Shown piece after piece: positions 44,412 through 53,232 of a DNA stretch of 64,000 bases. Below the pieces are notes generated by a model, which saw nothing but the letters and a program-made list of their open reading frames with translations, ran no database searches and was not told the DNA's origin. Both the position numbers and the translations under genes were made by a program. This stretch comes from JAIOSM01 sp964565415 (GTDB lineage: Bacteria > Desulfobacterota > Desulfobacteria > Desulfobacterales > Desulfobacteraceae): positions 1-64,000 of the forward strand of contig CAZMEX010000007.1 of assembly GCA_964565415.1 (NCBI GenBank), in the 5' to 3' direction. Each line of letters starts with the position of its first letter. Position 1 is the first letter of the stretch.

Positions 44412-45376
44412 TTTTGAGTAACTTTTTCCATAAGTTTGTTCATAACATGTTCAGGTTTAATTTTCTCCATACACACAGGGTTACTGCATTCTCTCTTGTT
44501 ACATGGCGAGCAAGCCATTTTTTTTTTTATGATAGTACCATGAAAAGGTCCTGTGCGAAAGGGATCAGATGGTCCGAAAAGGGCAACCAGATTTGTTTTT
44601 ACTGCAACGGCAAGATGCATGGGACCTGTGTCACAACTTACAACACATTGTGCCTTGGCAAGAACATGGGTAAGCTCCTTTAAAGATGTTTTTGCACACA
44701 GGCTTTTTATTTTGCAACGGGCTTTAGCTTGAATTGTCTCGGCAAATGGCAGGTCCTCAGCACCACCTGTTATTACAGATTTAAAGCCAATTTTATCTGC
44801 TATCATATCAGCAAGTATTGCAAAATATTCCGGGCTCCATCTGTTTGCCCGTTTGGTAGCACCAATATTTAGTACAATATATTCAGATGGCAAACCATTA
44901 ACATCCATTGTCTGCAAGGGTATATTCCAGGAAATTTTATCTGACTTGACATCAAGATAATCAGCAAACTCCATATATTGAGTCAGCATGTGCCCCGGGG
45001 GATCAGCCCCGGGTATTCTCTCAAAAGGAAATATCCAGGACAGCTCCTTGCAGCGATTCTTGTCAAACCCTATACGTCTGTCTGCCTTTGCGAACATACA
45101 AAAGAGAGCTGACTTTAAAAGTCTTTGCAAATCCAGAACAATGTCATATCTTGTCTGCCTTATTCCCTTTAAAACATGGGGCAAAAATTTTTTTAAGTTG
45201 TGTTTGTCAAAAAGAATTGCTCTGTCAACTGATCCATGGGCTTTGATAAGTGGATAACTTAAAGGAGCAACCAACCAGTGGATTTCAGCATTTAATTCAT
45301 CTTTGATATTGATTACCAGGGGCAGGGTATTTATAACATCTCCCAATGCTCCAAGTTTTATAATCAGTACTTTCAT
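44408..45376 (-). CDS. waaC: LPS heptosyltransferase, WaaC-like (GT9)
   Basis: A 322-residue GT9 enzyme. IKLGALGDVINTLPLV at the N-terminus, LNIGATKRANRWSPEYFA starting the second domain and VVSCDTGPMHLAVA near residue 245 identify it; FGPSDPFRTGPF follows. It probably adds the first heptose to Kdo. A C-terminal set of cysteines (CSPCNKREC, NPVC) is common in deltaproteobacterial versions. It lies 4 bases after a Kdo-kinase-like gene. Confidence 0.85.
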   Translation of the reverse strand: MKVLIIKLGALGDVINTLPLVINIKDELNAEIHWLVAPLSYPLIKAHGSVDRAILFDKHNLKKFLPHVLKGIRQTRYDIVLDLQRLLKSALFCMFAKADRRIGFDKNRCKELSWIFPFERIPGADPPGHMLTQYMEFADYLDVKSDKISWNIPLQTMDVNGLPSEYIVLNIGATKRANRWSPEYFAILADMIADKIGFKSVITGGAEDLPFAETIQAKARCKIKSLCAKTSLKELTHVLAKAQCVVSCDTGPMHLAVAVKTNLVALFGPSDPFRTGPFHGTIIKKKMACSPCNKRECSNPVCMEKIKPEHVMNKLMEKVTQK

Positions 45377-45380
45377 TTTT

Positions 45381-46037
45381 TTATTCGGGTTTGGTTTTCA
45401 ACAGTATGCCAGAGAATACATCGGACAGCTCCTCTGGTAATTTGTATTTTCTAACTGCTCTCTGCCATCTTTTAGTGTACTTTTTTGCAAGTTTTTTCTT
45501 GTCTCCTGAAAATCGACATGCTTTATCAAAGTCCAGAATATAAGGCTTGTTAAACTGATTTATAATAATATTTCCAGGATGAAGATCAATATGATAAATA
45601 GAGCTTACAATCAATTTACCTATATTTTCACAAATAGGCTGTAAAAGACCGATTGCTTTTTCTTTGTCATTGATACAAAAATCCATAAAATTTTTTGAGT
45701 TTTTCACTTCTCTTGTTACAAGCCATGCTTTGTAAAACACACCTCCTTTGCTTGCAAAAAGAACAGGCTCAGGCACATTTACACCTGCTCTGATTGCATC
45801 AATCAAAGCATTAAATTCAAGTTCGCCCCTGGTTTTTCTTGAAAAAAAGTACCTGTTTTTGTTAAAACAGGATATCAGCCCGCCACGGGTATAATGTTTA
45901 ATTATTACAGATCCGATTCCATCAAGGTTTGTTTGAGTTGTTGAAGTCCTGCCCGTAAGAGCAGTTGTAGACTTTGCATCATTTTTTAGATTGAAGAGGG
46001 AGATGAGATTGCCAAGAATGGCTTGATCTAAATCCAT
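45381..46037 (-). CDS. Kdo kinase-like protein (KdkA family)
   Basis: About 218 residues from the ATG at 46037, preceded by GGTGGAAG; an ATG at 46079, directly after the kdsB stop, is also in frame. IYHIDLHPGNIIINQFNKPYILDFDKA (residues about 150-176) is the full KdkA-type catalytic and metal-binding segment. KdkA phosphorylates the Kdo residue on lipid A in bacteria with a single Kdo. Its place right after kdsB supports a Kdo-related substrate. Confidence 0.82.
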   Translation of the reverse strand: MDLDQAILGNLISLFNLKNDAKSTTALTGRTSTTQTNLDGIGSVIIKHYTRGGLISCFNKNRYFFSRKTRGELEFNALIDAIRAGVNVPEPVLFASKGGVFYKAWLVTREVKNSKNFMDFCINDKEKAIGLLQPICENIGKLIVSSIYHIDLHPGNIIINQFNKPYILDFDKACRFSGDKKKLAKKYTKRWQRAVRKYKLPEELSDVFSGILLKTKPE

Positions 46038-46079
46038 ACTTCCACCAAAATTATATAATTTTTGTTTTTTATAAAACAT

Positions 46080-46820
46080 CTATTCAGGATTAGCTGTTAA
46101 ATAGTGTTCAATTTTTTTAATGTCTTCTCGCACATCAACACCAGGAGCATCATATCGGGTTACAGATATTTTTATTTTATGCCCTGCTTCCAGAACTCTC
46201 AGCTGCTCAAGTTTTTCAATATTTTCGTATTTGCCTGAATCAAGGTTGGAGATTTTATCAAGAAAGCTTTTTTTATAAGCATAAAATCCAAGGTGCTTAT
46301 AATAATCAACCTTTATATCCTTGTCCCTTGGATGTGGTATTTGCGCCCTGGAAAAGTAAATTGCAAAATTGTTCTGATCAAATATAACTTTCACATCTTT
46401 AGGATTTTTTATCTCTTCACTATTGAGGATTTTATAGGCAAGTGTTGCCATCTCAATATCTTTGAATTTTTCAAAGGGTAAAACAAGTTCGTCTAAAACT
46501 TTAGAATTAAAGGCTGGCTGATCCCCTTGAATATTTACAACAATCTCATCTGGTTTAAGCCCAAGAAAGCTCGCTGCCTCCGCAACTCTGTCTGTACCTG
46601 ATCTTAAATCTGCTGAAGTCATAACAACTTCAGCGTGAAACTTTTTTACCTGGTCAAATATCCTATTATCATCAGTTGCCACAACAACCCTTGAGATGCT
46701 TTTTGATTTAACTGCCTGTTCATAAACATGCTGGATCATGGGTTTGCCTGCAATAAGAGCAAGGGGTTTGCCTTCAAATCTTTTAGACCCGTATCTTGAT
46801 GGTATTATTGCTGTTGTCAT
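46080..46820 (-). CDS. kdsB: 3-deoxy-manno-octulosonate cytidylyltransferase
   Basis: A 246-residue enzyme of typical length. IIPSRYGSKRFEGKPL is the CTP-binding loop, VATDDNRI and NIQGDQPAF are the metal-binding motifs, and KHLGFYAYKK the Kdo-binding region. It activates Kdo as CMP-Kdo for the transferase WaaA, encoded nearby at 49.4-50.7 kb. It lies 6 bases downstream of the methyltransferase-like gene in the core operon. Confidence 0.96.
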   Translation of the reverse strand: MTTAIIPSRYGSKRFEGKPLALIAGKPMIQHVYEQAVKSKSISRVVVATDDNRIFDQVKKFHAEVVMTSADLRSGTDRVAEAASFLGLKPDEIVVNIQGDQPAFNSKVLDELVLPFEKFKDIEMATLAYKILNSEEIKNPKDVKVIFDQNNFAIYFSRAQIPHPRDKDIKVDYYKHLGFYAYKKSFLDKISNLDSGKYENIEKLEQLRVLEAGHKIKISVTRYDAPGVDVREDIKKIEHYLTANPE

Positions 46821-46826
46821 AAATGT

Positions 46827-47411
46827 CTAGCCTAAAGTTTTAAATATAACAATATATATAATTGTATAGGTTATAATAACACTTAAAATGTTTTTATGGG
46901 CATTGTTTTGAAAAAACAGCTTCCATTTAAAGAAAAACAGAGTTTTAAAACTGGTGCTTCTAAGTGATGGGAAAAATCTGTTTACCTGATCTAAATAGTT
47001 TAAGTAATCATCATCAAAAATATTTTTCAGGGTCTCTTCTTCGCGTTTAACTCTATTGACCATGTAAAAATAGTAAAAAAGAGTGTAAAAGATAATAAAA
47101 AATATATTACCCGTAAGAACAATGCCGCCAAGTATCAAAAAATATCTGCCCAGATACATTGGGTTTCTGGTTATGGAGTATAATCCCCTGATTGCTATTG
47201 TCTTTTGCTTGTCAAGGCTTGAAAAGCACCACACCTGGATGAACTCACCAAAAAAAGAGATAAACATACCCCAGAAGAAATACTCTTTTTTAATTTGAAA
47301 TAGCACAAATATAATAAAAAGCACTGCCAGGGGAAGCCTTATCTTTACCAAAACTTTTCTTGCTTTTTTGTTGTTAAATACATCATGGATGCTTTGAAAA
47401 AGGCTTTTCAC
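46827..47411 (-). CDS. Isoprenylcysteine carboxyl methyltransferase/PEMT-like membrane protein
   Basis: A 194-residue membrane protein with about four helices. LYSITRNPMYLGRYFLILG near residue 82 is the hallmark of the ICMT/phospholipid methyltransferase superfamily, and VKREEETLKNIFDDDYLNYLDQVNRFFP its C-terminal SAM-binding motif. In an LPS core operon it may methylate a lipid or phosphate group, which is inference. The start is GTG at 47411 with GGAG upstream, overlapping the kinase gene before it. Confidence 0.78.
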   Translation of the reverse strand: MKSLFQSIHDVFNNKKARKVLVKIRLPLAVLFIIFVLFQIKKEYFFWGMFISFFGEFIQVWCFSSLDKQKTIAIRGLYSITRNPMYLGRYFLILGGIVLTGNIFFIIFYTLFYYFYMVNRVKREEETLKNIFDDDYLNYLDQVNRFFPSLRSTSFKTLFFFKWKLFFQNNAHKNILSVIITYTIIYIVIFKTLG

Positions 47412-48088
47412 AAATTACTCCTTGATTTTTTGTTAATTTTGTTTCGATTAAGCTCTCTTTTTTTCTCTTTTTTATGCCTTTGCAGCATATATCCTTTTAA
47501 GAACCACATCTTTCTGTTTTTATTTAATGCTGCAACGCGCTCTTTTTTTGACTTATCAAGGGTTTCAGGGCTCATCTTTGCCCAATATTTATAAACACCT
47601 GAGAGATCAACTGATTTTAGAAGATTCTTTAAATATTGTCCGGGAATAATACTAAGAGTTAGATAGGATTGAAAATCAATAATAACAGGCTTGCCTCCGT
47701 CGGAAATAATGATATTGGATCCGGTTCTCAGGTCCAGGTGGACAATGCCATAAGAGTGCATCTCATTTACAGCAGTCTCAAGGTCAATAAAGAAATCTTT
47801 GTTTAAGGAGTTGTTGCGCCTTGAAAAAGAGCTTAAATTGTGTCCGTTTATATATTGGTAGCTGAGGGTGAATTTGTCTGGCCTGATGATTTTATCACAG
47901 GTTCCAATGCAGGGGGCAAGCCTCTTTAATGCCTTATACTCCCTGCTTATCAGGAATCTGCCAATGGTTTGCCTTATAAAGGAGGGGTGGTGGGCAAAAG
48001 TTTTGATAACATACTGGCAGGAGTCATGTTCATGCAAATAAACATCACTGTTTCCCCACTTGCCTTTTTGGATTATTTTCATATTCAT
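47408..48088 (-). CDS. RIO/InaA-like small kinase of the LPS core operon
   Basis: A 226-residue kinase-fold protein. VHLDLRTGSNIII is the catalytic loop, PVIIDFQSYL the metal-binding loop, and YVIKTFAHHP the ATP-binding Lys region. The C-terminal 40 residues are strongly basic. It is the first gene of the minus-strand core operon. The sequence suggests a sugar or lipid kinase rather than a protein kinase. The substrate is unknown. Confidence 0.72.
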   Translation of the reverse strand: MNMKIIQKGKWGNSDVYLHEHDSCQYVIKTFAHHPSFIRQTIGRFLISREYKALKRLAPCIGTCDKIIRPDKFTLSYQYINGHNLSSFSRRNNSLNKDFFIDLETAVNEMHSYGIVHLDLRTGSNIIISDGGKPVIIDFQSYLTLSIIPGQYLKNLLKSVDLSGVYKYWAKMSPETLDKSKKERVAALNKNRKMWFLKGYMLQRHKKEKKRELNRNKINKKSRSNL

Positions 48089-48380
48089 ATAATTTTTAAT
48101 CTAACAACTAATAAGCAGTTATCAAGCCCATAAAGAATAAAGGTTTATATTATTTATTTGGCAGATAGTCAATCTTGAAAAAAATCATGTGTTAAAGTAT
48201 ATGCCGTGTTAATACCATGCAAGTTAATCAATCTCCATTGGATTCCTATGTGCAGATATCAAAACAAACAATTTGATAAATCCTGTCTCTTATTATATAA
48301 AGGACTGTGCAAAAGTCCTTTGGGGGACAAAATATTGGAGGATAAAATATTTATAAAGCTATTTTCAATGGGAAAATCAA
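48089..48380. other. Divergent intergenic region between the core operon and gpsA
   Basis: This 292-base AT-rich stretch holds no convincing gene; a 60-codon open frame within it has no family features. It must contain the promoters of the core operon and of gpsA, but I find no clear consensus pair. At 48299-48321 AAAGGACT and AGTCCTTT form a perfect 8-base hairpin with a 7-base loop, about 60 bases before gpsA. It is followed by G rather than T, so it is more likely a leader structure than a terminator. Confidence 0.5.
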
Positions 48381-49421
48381 ATGACTGAGATTGATATAGA
48401 AAATACAAATATTGGTGTTGTGGGGGCTGGAAGCTGGGGTACTGCATTGGCAAAACTTTTGGCAGAAAAAGGTTTTAACCTTGATTTGTGGGCTTTTGAA
48501 GAGGAAGTGAAAAAGCAGATAGAGACAAAAAGAGAAAATCTCTATTTTCTTCCTGGTAAAAAACTTCCTGCAAATATTTCCTGTACAAATGATCTTGAAA
48601 AAGCTGTCAAGGGAAAAGACCTTGTACTTATAGTTGTGCCTTCCCATTGCATGCGGGAAGTTGTAGTGAATATGAAGGATATGGTTGATCCTGATACTGT
48701 TATTGTAACAGCATCAAAAGGCATTGAAAACAAAACACATCTTACCATGCTTGGGATATTAAAAGAGATCCTTGTTTCGGTTAAAGAGAAAAATCTTGTT
48801 GTGCTTTCAGGACCAAGTTTTGCCAAAGAGGTAGCTGACAGACTTCCATCCGTCGTTGCCGTGGCATCAATTAACAGAAAAGTTGCAGAGTATGTCCAGC
48901 ATATTTTTGCATGCTCATGTTTCCGGGTATATGTTAATGATGATCCCATTGGTGTTGAAATCGGCGGAGCAATGAAAAATATTATTGCCATTGCCGCAGG
49001 TATTTGTGATGGAATGGAGATGGGTCTCAATGCGAGGGCAGCCCTTATTACAAGAGGGCTTACCGAGGTGACAAGGCTTGGCATAAGATTGGGGGCAAAC
49101 CCCCATACATTGTCAGGGCTTTCAGGTGTAGGTGACCTTCTTTTGACCTGTACCGGTGCTTTGAGCAGGAACTACACTGTGGGTAAAAGAGTTGGTGCCG
49201 GTGAAAAGATTAAAGATATAACCCGGGAAATGAGAATGGTGGCAGAAGGTGTTAAAACCACTAAATCTGTATACAACCTTTCAAAAAAACTTGGAATTGA
49301 TCTGCCCATCTGCAATGAGGTCTATTATGTACTTTATGAAGACCTGGCAGTTGCCAAAACAAAAGACAGGCTCATGAATCGAGCTTTAAAGCATGAACTT
49401 GATGGTGTAGTTGATCATTAA
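48381..49421 (+). CDS. gpsA: Glycerol-3-phosphate dehydrogenase (NAD(P)+)
   Basis: A 346-residue enzyme. The N-terminal Rossmann motif GVVGAGSWGTALA lies near residue 12, the central LSGPSFAKEVA near residue 140, the catalytic Lys in GGAMKNIIAIAAG near residue 200 and the GVGDLLLTCTG signature near residue 250. It makes sn-glycerol 3-phosphate for phospholipids. It has a short N-terminal extension and a weak GGGA ribosome site. Its end overlaps the convergent waaA gene by 50 bases. Confidence 0.95.
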   Translation: MTEIDIENTNIGVVGAGSWGTALAKLLAEKGFNLDLWAFEEEVKKQIETKRENLYFLPGKKLPANISCTNDLEKAVKGKDLVLIVVPSHCMREVVVNMKDMVDPDTVIVTASKGIENKTHLTMLGILKEILVSVKEKNLVVLSGPSFAKEVADRLPSVVAVASINRKVAEYVQHIFACSCFRVYVNDDPIGVEIGGAMKNIIAIAAGICDGMEMGLNARAALITRGLTEVTRLGIRLGANPHTLSGLSGVGDLLLTCTGALSRNYTVGKRVGAGEKIKDITREMRMVAEGVKTTKSVYNLSKKLGIDLPICNEVYYVLYEDLAVAKTKDRLMNRALKHELDGVVDH

Positions 49422-50679
49422 TTAGTTTCACAGCCATGGCTGTGCCGCCCTGATTTTTCCGGATAAACTCCACCGCCTTTTTTTGAAGTTTTTTTCTGTC
49501 CGGGGGTGTTTTAAGTTTTTCAACCATGAAATCACAAACCTCCATGGCGTTTTGAGCTTTATGGACAATATTTGTTTCAAAAATTTCTCTGTTTACCCAT
49601 TTAAAAGAGTTTAAAAAAGGACCTGTAACAGTTGCAGTTCCGCAAATCACAGGCTCCAGGAAATTTTGTCCTCCTAAAGGCTCAAGACTCCCGCCCACAA
49701 AAGCTGATACAGCAAGTGCATAGGCTTTTTTTAACTCTCCAAAGGTATCCCATAAAATAATGGTTGTTTTGTCTACCGGGGAGTTGATTTTTGATCTTAG
49801 CTGCCATGGGAGTGGAAGCTCTAAAGCAAGATTGTCAAGCAGATCAGACAAAGCTTTAATCCTCTGGATATGTTTTGGAAAGATTGCAATAATTTGGTTG
49901 GGAAAGTTTGTAATAAGCTGTCTTATGATTTCAGGCAGATGAATTTCTTCCTCTTTTCTTATGGATGCAAGTATGGAAAGAGGAATATCAGCAGTGAAAA
50001 ATGATTCAATACTGAAAGTGTCATCTGGATTATTCTGGATTGCAGGTATTGCATCAAATTTAATATTAGGCATTGTGTCAACAATGGTATTTTCGGCAAA
50101 TATTTTTTTATATCTTTCAGCATCTTTTTGGGAAGTTGCAAGTATATTATCAGGGTTTATCTGCTGCCATAGGGTTTTGGTTCTCAAGTACCATTTGTAG
50201 CTTTTAGATGAAAGTCTTGCATTTATAATAAGGGTTTTGATTTTATGTTTTTTAAGTATGTAGAGATGACCCGGCCAAAGCTCAGTCTCAAGGATAACCA
50301 TGAGGGAAGGTGATGTTTTTAAAACTATTTTCTCCATGGATTTTGGTCCATCAAAGGGGAACCAGGTTATCTGGTAATTAATATTGGGGTGAAGCCCGGA
50401 GCTTTTGCAAAAAGACTCCATGGTTTGCAAACCCTGCAATGTTGTTGCAGTGTAGAGGATTTTTAAAGGTGTAGAGGGATTTAGTTTTTTTAGAATCTCT
50501 ATTGCAATATAGGCTTCTCCACCTGATGCACCATGTATCCAGATATCGGTTTTTTTAAAAGTATCAGAAGATACCCGTAATTGATAACTCTCTTTAAAAA
50601 CAGAATTTTTTTTTAAAAGGGGAAGGGCAATTTTCCATGCAAAATTGTATAAATTAAATATAACTTTTTGGCTCTTCAT
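49372..50679 (-). CDS. waaA: 3-deoxy-D-manno-octulosonic acid transferase (KdtA/WaaA)
   Basis: A 435-residue GT30 enzyme. WIHGASGGEAYIA near residue 48 contains the catalytic Glu, ILETELWPGHL near residue 128 binds the acceptor and FVGGSLEPLGGQNFLEP near residue 333 the nucleotide. It transfers Kdo from CMP-Kdo to lipid A precursor. The N-terminal residues form a membrane-anchoring helix. One or two Kdo additions cannot be told apart from sequence, although the KdkA-like gene nearby favours one. The gene is separate from the main core operon. Confidence 0.95.
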   Translation of the reverse strand: MKSQKVIFNLYNFAWKIALPLLKKNSVFKESYQLRVSSDTFKKTDIWIHGASGGEAYIAIEILKKLNPSTPLKILYTATTLQGLQTMESFCKSSGLHPNINYQITWFPFDGPKSMEKIVLKTSPSLMVILETELWPGHLYILKKHKIKTLIINARLSSKSYKWYLRTKTLWQQINPDNILATSQKDAERYKKIFAENTIVDTMPNIKFDAIPAIQNNPDDTFSIESFFTADIPLSILASIRKEEEIHLPEIIRQLITNFPNQIIAIFPKHIQRIKALSDLLDNLALELPLPWQLRSKINSPVDKTTIILWDTFGELKKAYALAVSAFVGGSLEPLGGQNFLEPVICGTATVTGPFLNSFKWVNREIFETNIVHKAQNAMEVCDFMVEKLKTPPDRKKLQKKAVEFIRKNQGGTAMAVKLINDQLHHQVHALKLDS

Positions 50680-50708
50680 ATGCTATATAGTGTCATGATT
50701 TATTAACA

Positions 50709-50738
50709 TTGACAATAGTTGCCCGCTTATTAGATAAT
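50709..50738 (+). promoter_or_regulatory. Candidate sigma70-type promoter of msbA
   Basis: A perfect TTGACA at 50709 and GATAAT at 50733-50738 (5 of 6 to consensus) are spaced 18 bases apart. Transcription would start only a few bases before the ATG at 50748, which itself has no ribosome site. Confidence 0.45.
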
Positions 50739-50747
50739 ATAAAACCT

Positions 50748-52505
50748 ATGAAATTTATTATTAACAGACTGACCAAAAGACAAAAACATATATCAAGTAT
50801 AGTCGCAGGATACTGGAAGTGGCTTCTGGTGGGTATGGGTTGCTCAATTGTCGGGGCTGGATCATCATCTGCTACAGCTTATCTTGTAAAACCTCTGCTT
50901 GATGATATCTTCATGAAAAAAAATGCAAAAATGCTGCTTATTATACCGGGGCTTATACTTCTGGTCTCTGTTCTAAAAGGGTTTGCTTCCTACGGGCGGG
51001 AGTATTTCATGAAATTAGTGGGGCTCAGTGTAATCAGAGATTTAAGAGATTTACTTTATAATAAGATAGTTGACCTTCCAGTACAGTTTTTTCATAAAGA
51101 AAAAGTAGGTGTTCTGATGTCAAGAATTACCTATGATGTTGAGAGTGTAAAAAATGTGGTCTCTTCTGCAATAACAGAAGCTGTTTCTGATGTGTTAACC
51201 TTAATGGGTCTTATTTGTGTTGTGATCTATATGGATTTACCGCTTGCTCTTGGTACTTTTGTAATAATGCCCATTGCCTTTTACCCAATTATAAAACTTG
51301 GAAAAAGAATCAGAAAGTTCAGTATTGGTGTTCAGGAGACAATGGCAGATTTAACATCGTTTTTATTGGAGACTTTTTCCGGAGTAAAAATTGTAAAGAT
51401 TTTTACAAAAGAGTCTTTTGAGAAAAAAAGGTTTAAAAAGACCAATGCTGTCTATTTTAAACTGGGCATGAAAAGAGTCAGAGCCCAGGCATTAAGCTCT
51501 CCCATAATGGAAACCCTTGCAGGAGTGGCTGTTGCATTTGTTGTATGGGTAGGCGGTTTTAGAGTTATAGAGGGTCTCTCTACTCCTGGAACTTTTTTTG
51601 CTTTTCTGACAGCAGTTGGAATGATGTATGCCCCCGTTAGAAAGTTGAGCAAACTATATGGCAATATTCAGCCTGGAGTTGCTGCAATGAATAGAATTTA
51701 TGATATCCTTGAAGAGGAATCAAAAATTATTGAGCATGGTAACCCTGTTTTGCTTGAAGGCAATTCATTTGACATTGAATTTATTGATGTTCAATTTGAA
51801 TATAATGAAAAAGATGGATCAGTATTAAAAGATATTAATTTAAAAGTTGCACCGGGAGAAGTACTGGCTCTTGTTGGTATGAGCGGTGGAGGGAAAACAT
51901 CTCTTGTGAACCTCATTCCAAGGTTTTTTGATATTACAAAAGGAGAGCTTTTAATAGGAAAGATAAATATAAAAGATATCTCACTTTACTCTTTGAGAAA
52001 GCATATATCCATTGTAACCCAGGAGCCGATTTTATTTAATGAGACCCTGGGGGATAACATCCGGTATGGTAAGTCCGGTGCAACAGATAAAGAGGTGGAA
52101 CAAGCTGCAAAATCTGCCTATGCCTATGATTTTATTCAAGGTTTCCCCAAGGGTTTTAAAACACGCATAGGAGAACTTGGCAATCGCCTTTCCGGTGGTG
52201 AAAAACAGAGGATTTGCATTGCAAGGGCTTTAATAAAGGATGCACCGATTTTAATACTTGATGAGGCAACCTCTGCACTTGATGCCGAGGCTGAAAGGGT
52301 TGTCCAAAAAGCTTTGGGAAATCTTATGAAAAATCGCACAACCTTTGTTATTGCCCACAGGCTCGCCACAATAGAGTATGCTGACAGAGTTGTTCTTCTA
52401 AAAAATGGTAATATTGCAGAGCAAGGCACCCATGATACCTTAATGGAGAAAAAAGGGGAGTACTATAAGCTTCACACCATGTCCACTTCAAAAACTTTAG
52501 AATAA
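50748..52505 (+). CDS. msbA: Lipid A/phospholipid flippase ABC transporter MsbA
   Basis: About 585 residues: an N-terminal six-helix exporter domain (to residue about 320) fused to an ATPase with Walker A GMSGGGKTSL, signature RLSGGEKQR, Walker B ILILDEATSALDAEAE and switch IAHRLATIEYAD. It flips core-lipid A across the inner membrane for the Lpt machinery. The ATG at 50748 starts the homologous region; a TTG in frame at 50709 coincides with the likely -35 element and is rejected. The envelope genes around it support MsbA over other exporters. Confidence 0.92.
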   Translation: MKFIINRLTKRQKHISSIVAGYWKWLLVGMGCSIVGAGSSSATAYLVKPLLDDIFMKKNAKMLLIIPGLILLVSVLKGFASYGREYFMKLVGLSVIRDLRDLLYNKIVDLPVQFFHKEKVGVLMSRITYDVESVKNVVSSAITEAVSDVLTLMGLICVVIYMDLPLALGTFVIMPIAFYPIIKLGKRIRKFSIGVQETMADLTSFLLETFSGVKIVKIFTKESFEKKRFKKTNAVYFKLGMKRVRAQALSSPIMETLAGVAVAFVVWVGGFRVIEGLSTPGTFFAFLTAVGMMYAPVRKLSKLYGNIQPGVAAMNRIYDILEEESKIIEHGNPVLLEGNSFDIEFIDVQFEYNEKDGSVLKDINLKVAPGEVLALVGMSGGGKTSLVNLIPRFFDITKGELLIGKINIKDISLYSLRKHISIVTQEPILFNETLGDNIRYGKSGATDKEVEQAAKSAYAYDFIQGFPKGFKTRIGELGNRLSGGEKQRICIARALIKDAPILILDEATSALDAEAERVVQKALGNLMKNRTTFVIAHRLATIEYADRVVLLKNGNIAEQGTHDTLMEKKGEYYKLHTMSTSKTLE

Positions 52506-52517
52506 CAGGAGGAAATA

Positions 52518-52685
52518 ATGACACTGTCAAAGGATTTACTTGAAATATTAGCATGCCCGAAATGTAAAGGGGATGTGACTTTAAATGAGAATAGTGACGG
52601 TCTTATATGTGAAAATTGTAAGCTTTTATATGAAATCCGGGAAGATATACCTGTTATGCTGATTGATGAGGCAAAACCTCTTTAA
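52518..52685 (+). CDS. Trm112/YcaR-like small zinc-ribbon protein
   Basis: A 55-residue protein with AGGAGGAAATA before its ATG. LACPKCKGDV and LICENCKLLYEIREDIPVML are the Trm112 family zinc-ribbon and hydrophobic tail. In E. coli the homologue ycaR lies between lpxK and kdsB, so finding it after msbA in an LPS region matches a known gene neighbourhood. Trm112 proteins stabilise methyltransferases in other organisms; the bacterial role is unclear. Confidence 0.9.
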   Translation: MTLSKDLLEILACPKCKGDVTLNENSDGLICENCKLLYEIREDIPVMLIDEAKPL

Positions 52686-52689
52686 TATT

Positions 52690-53214
52690 ATGAGCACCCC
52701 AGCAAATCCATTGTCTGCAAAACTTTTAGTTGGCACTTTTATGCAGGATAAAGATAGCTTTTATGGTGTGAGTACTCAGTTGGAAGAACAATTAGGCAAA
52801 ATTGATATTATTAGTCCCTGGTTTGATTTTGATTACACTGATTATTATGAGAAAGAGATGGGGAAAGACCTTTACAGAAGGATAATCGTCTTTAAGGATC
52901 TTATTGATCAGGAAAACCTTGCAAAAATAAAGATTAATACAAACCTGTTGGAAAACAGGTACAAAAATAATCAGTGCAGAAAGATTAATATTGATCCCGG
53001 CTACATGCTCCCATCCAGATTTATCCTTGCAACCGGCAAAGATTATTCCCACAGAATATATATTGGCAATGGGATATATGCTGATTTAACACTGATTTTT
53101 AAAAATGGTGATTTTCATACCCTTGATTGGACATACCCTGATTATGCTGCAAGGGATATGAGGGATTTTTTATTAAAAGTGAGAAGGAAATACCTTCTTG
53201 ATTTAGCTTTATAA
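52690..53214 (+). CDS. DUF4416 family protein
   Basis: About 174 residues from the ATG at 52690; earlier in-frame starts (52663, 52666) would overlap the Trm112-like gene. LLVGTFMQD at the N-terminus, ISPWFDFDYTDYYEKEMG and KINIDPGYMLPSRFILATGKD are typical of DUF4416, a conserved family of unknown function common in deltaproteobacteria. No catalytic motif is evident. It lies 18 bases before yicC. Confidence 0.85.
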   Translation: MSTPANPLSAKLLVGTFMQDKDSFYGVSTQLEEQLGKIDIISPWFDFDYTDYYEKEMGKDLYRRIIVFKDLIDQENLAKIKINTNLLENRYKNNQCRKINIDPGYMLPSRFILATGKDYSHRIYIGNGIYADLTLIFKNGDFHTLDWTYPDYAARDMRDFLLKVRRKYLLDLAL

Positions 53215-53232
53215 TTTGTTTAAGGTTATTAT

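Noticed and set aside
48206..48388. 60-codon open frame in the gap before gpsA
   Set aside because: No ribosome site or family features, and it runs into the gpsA start.
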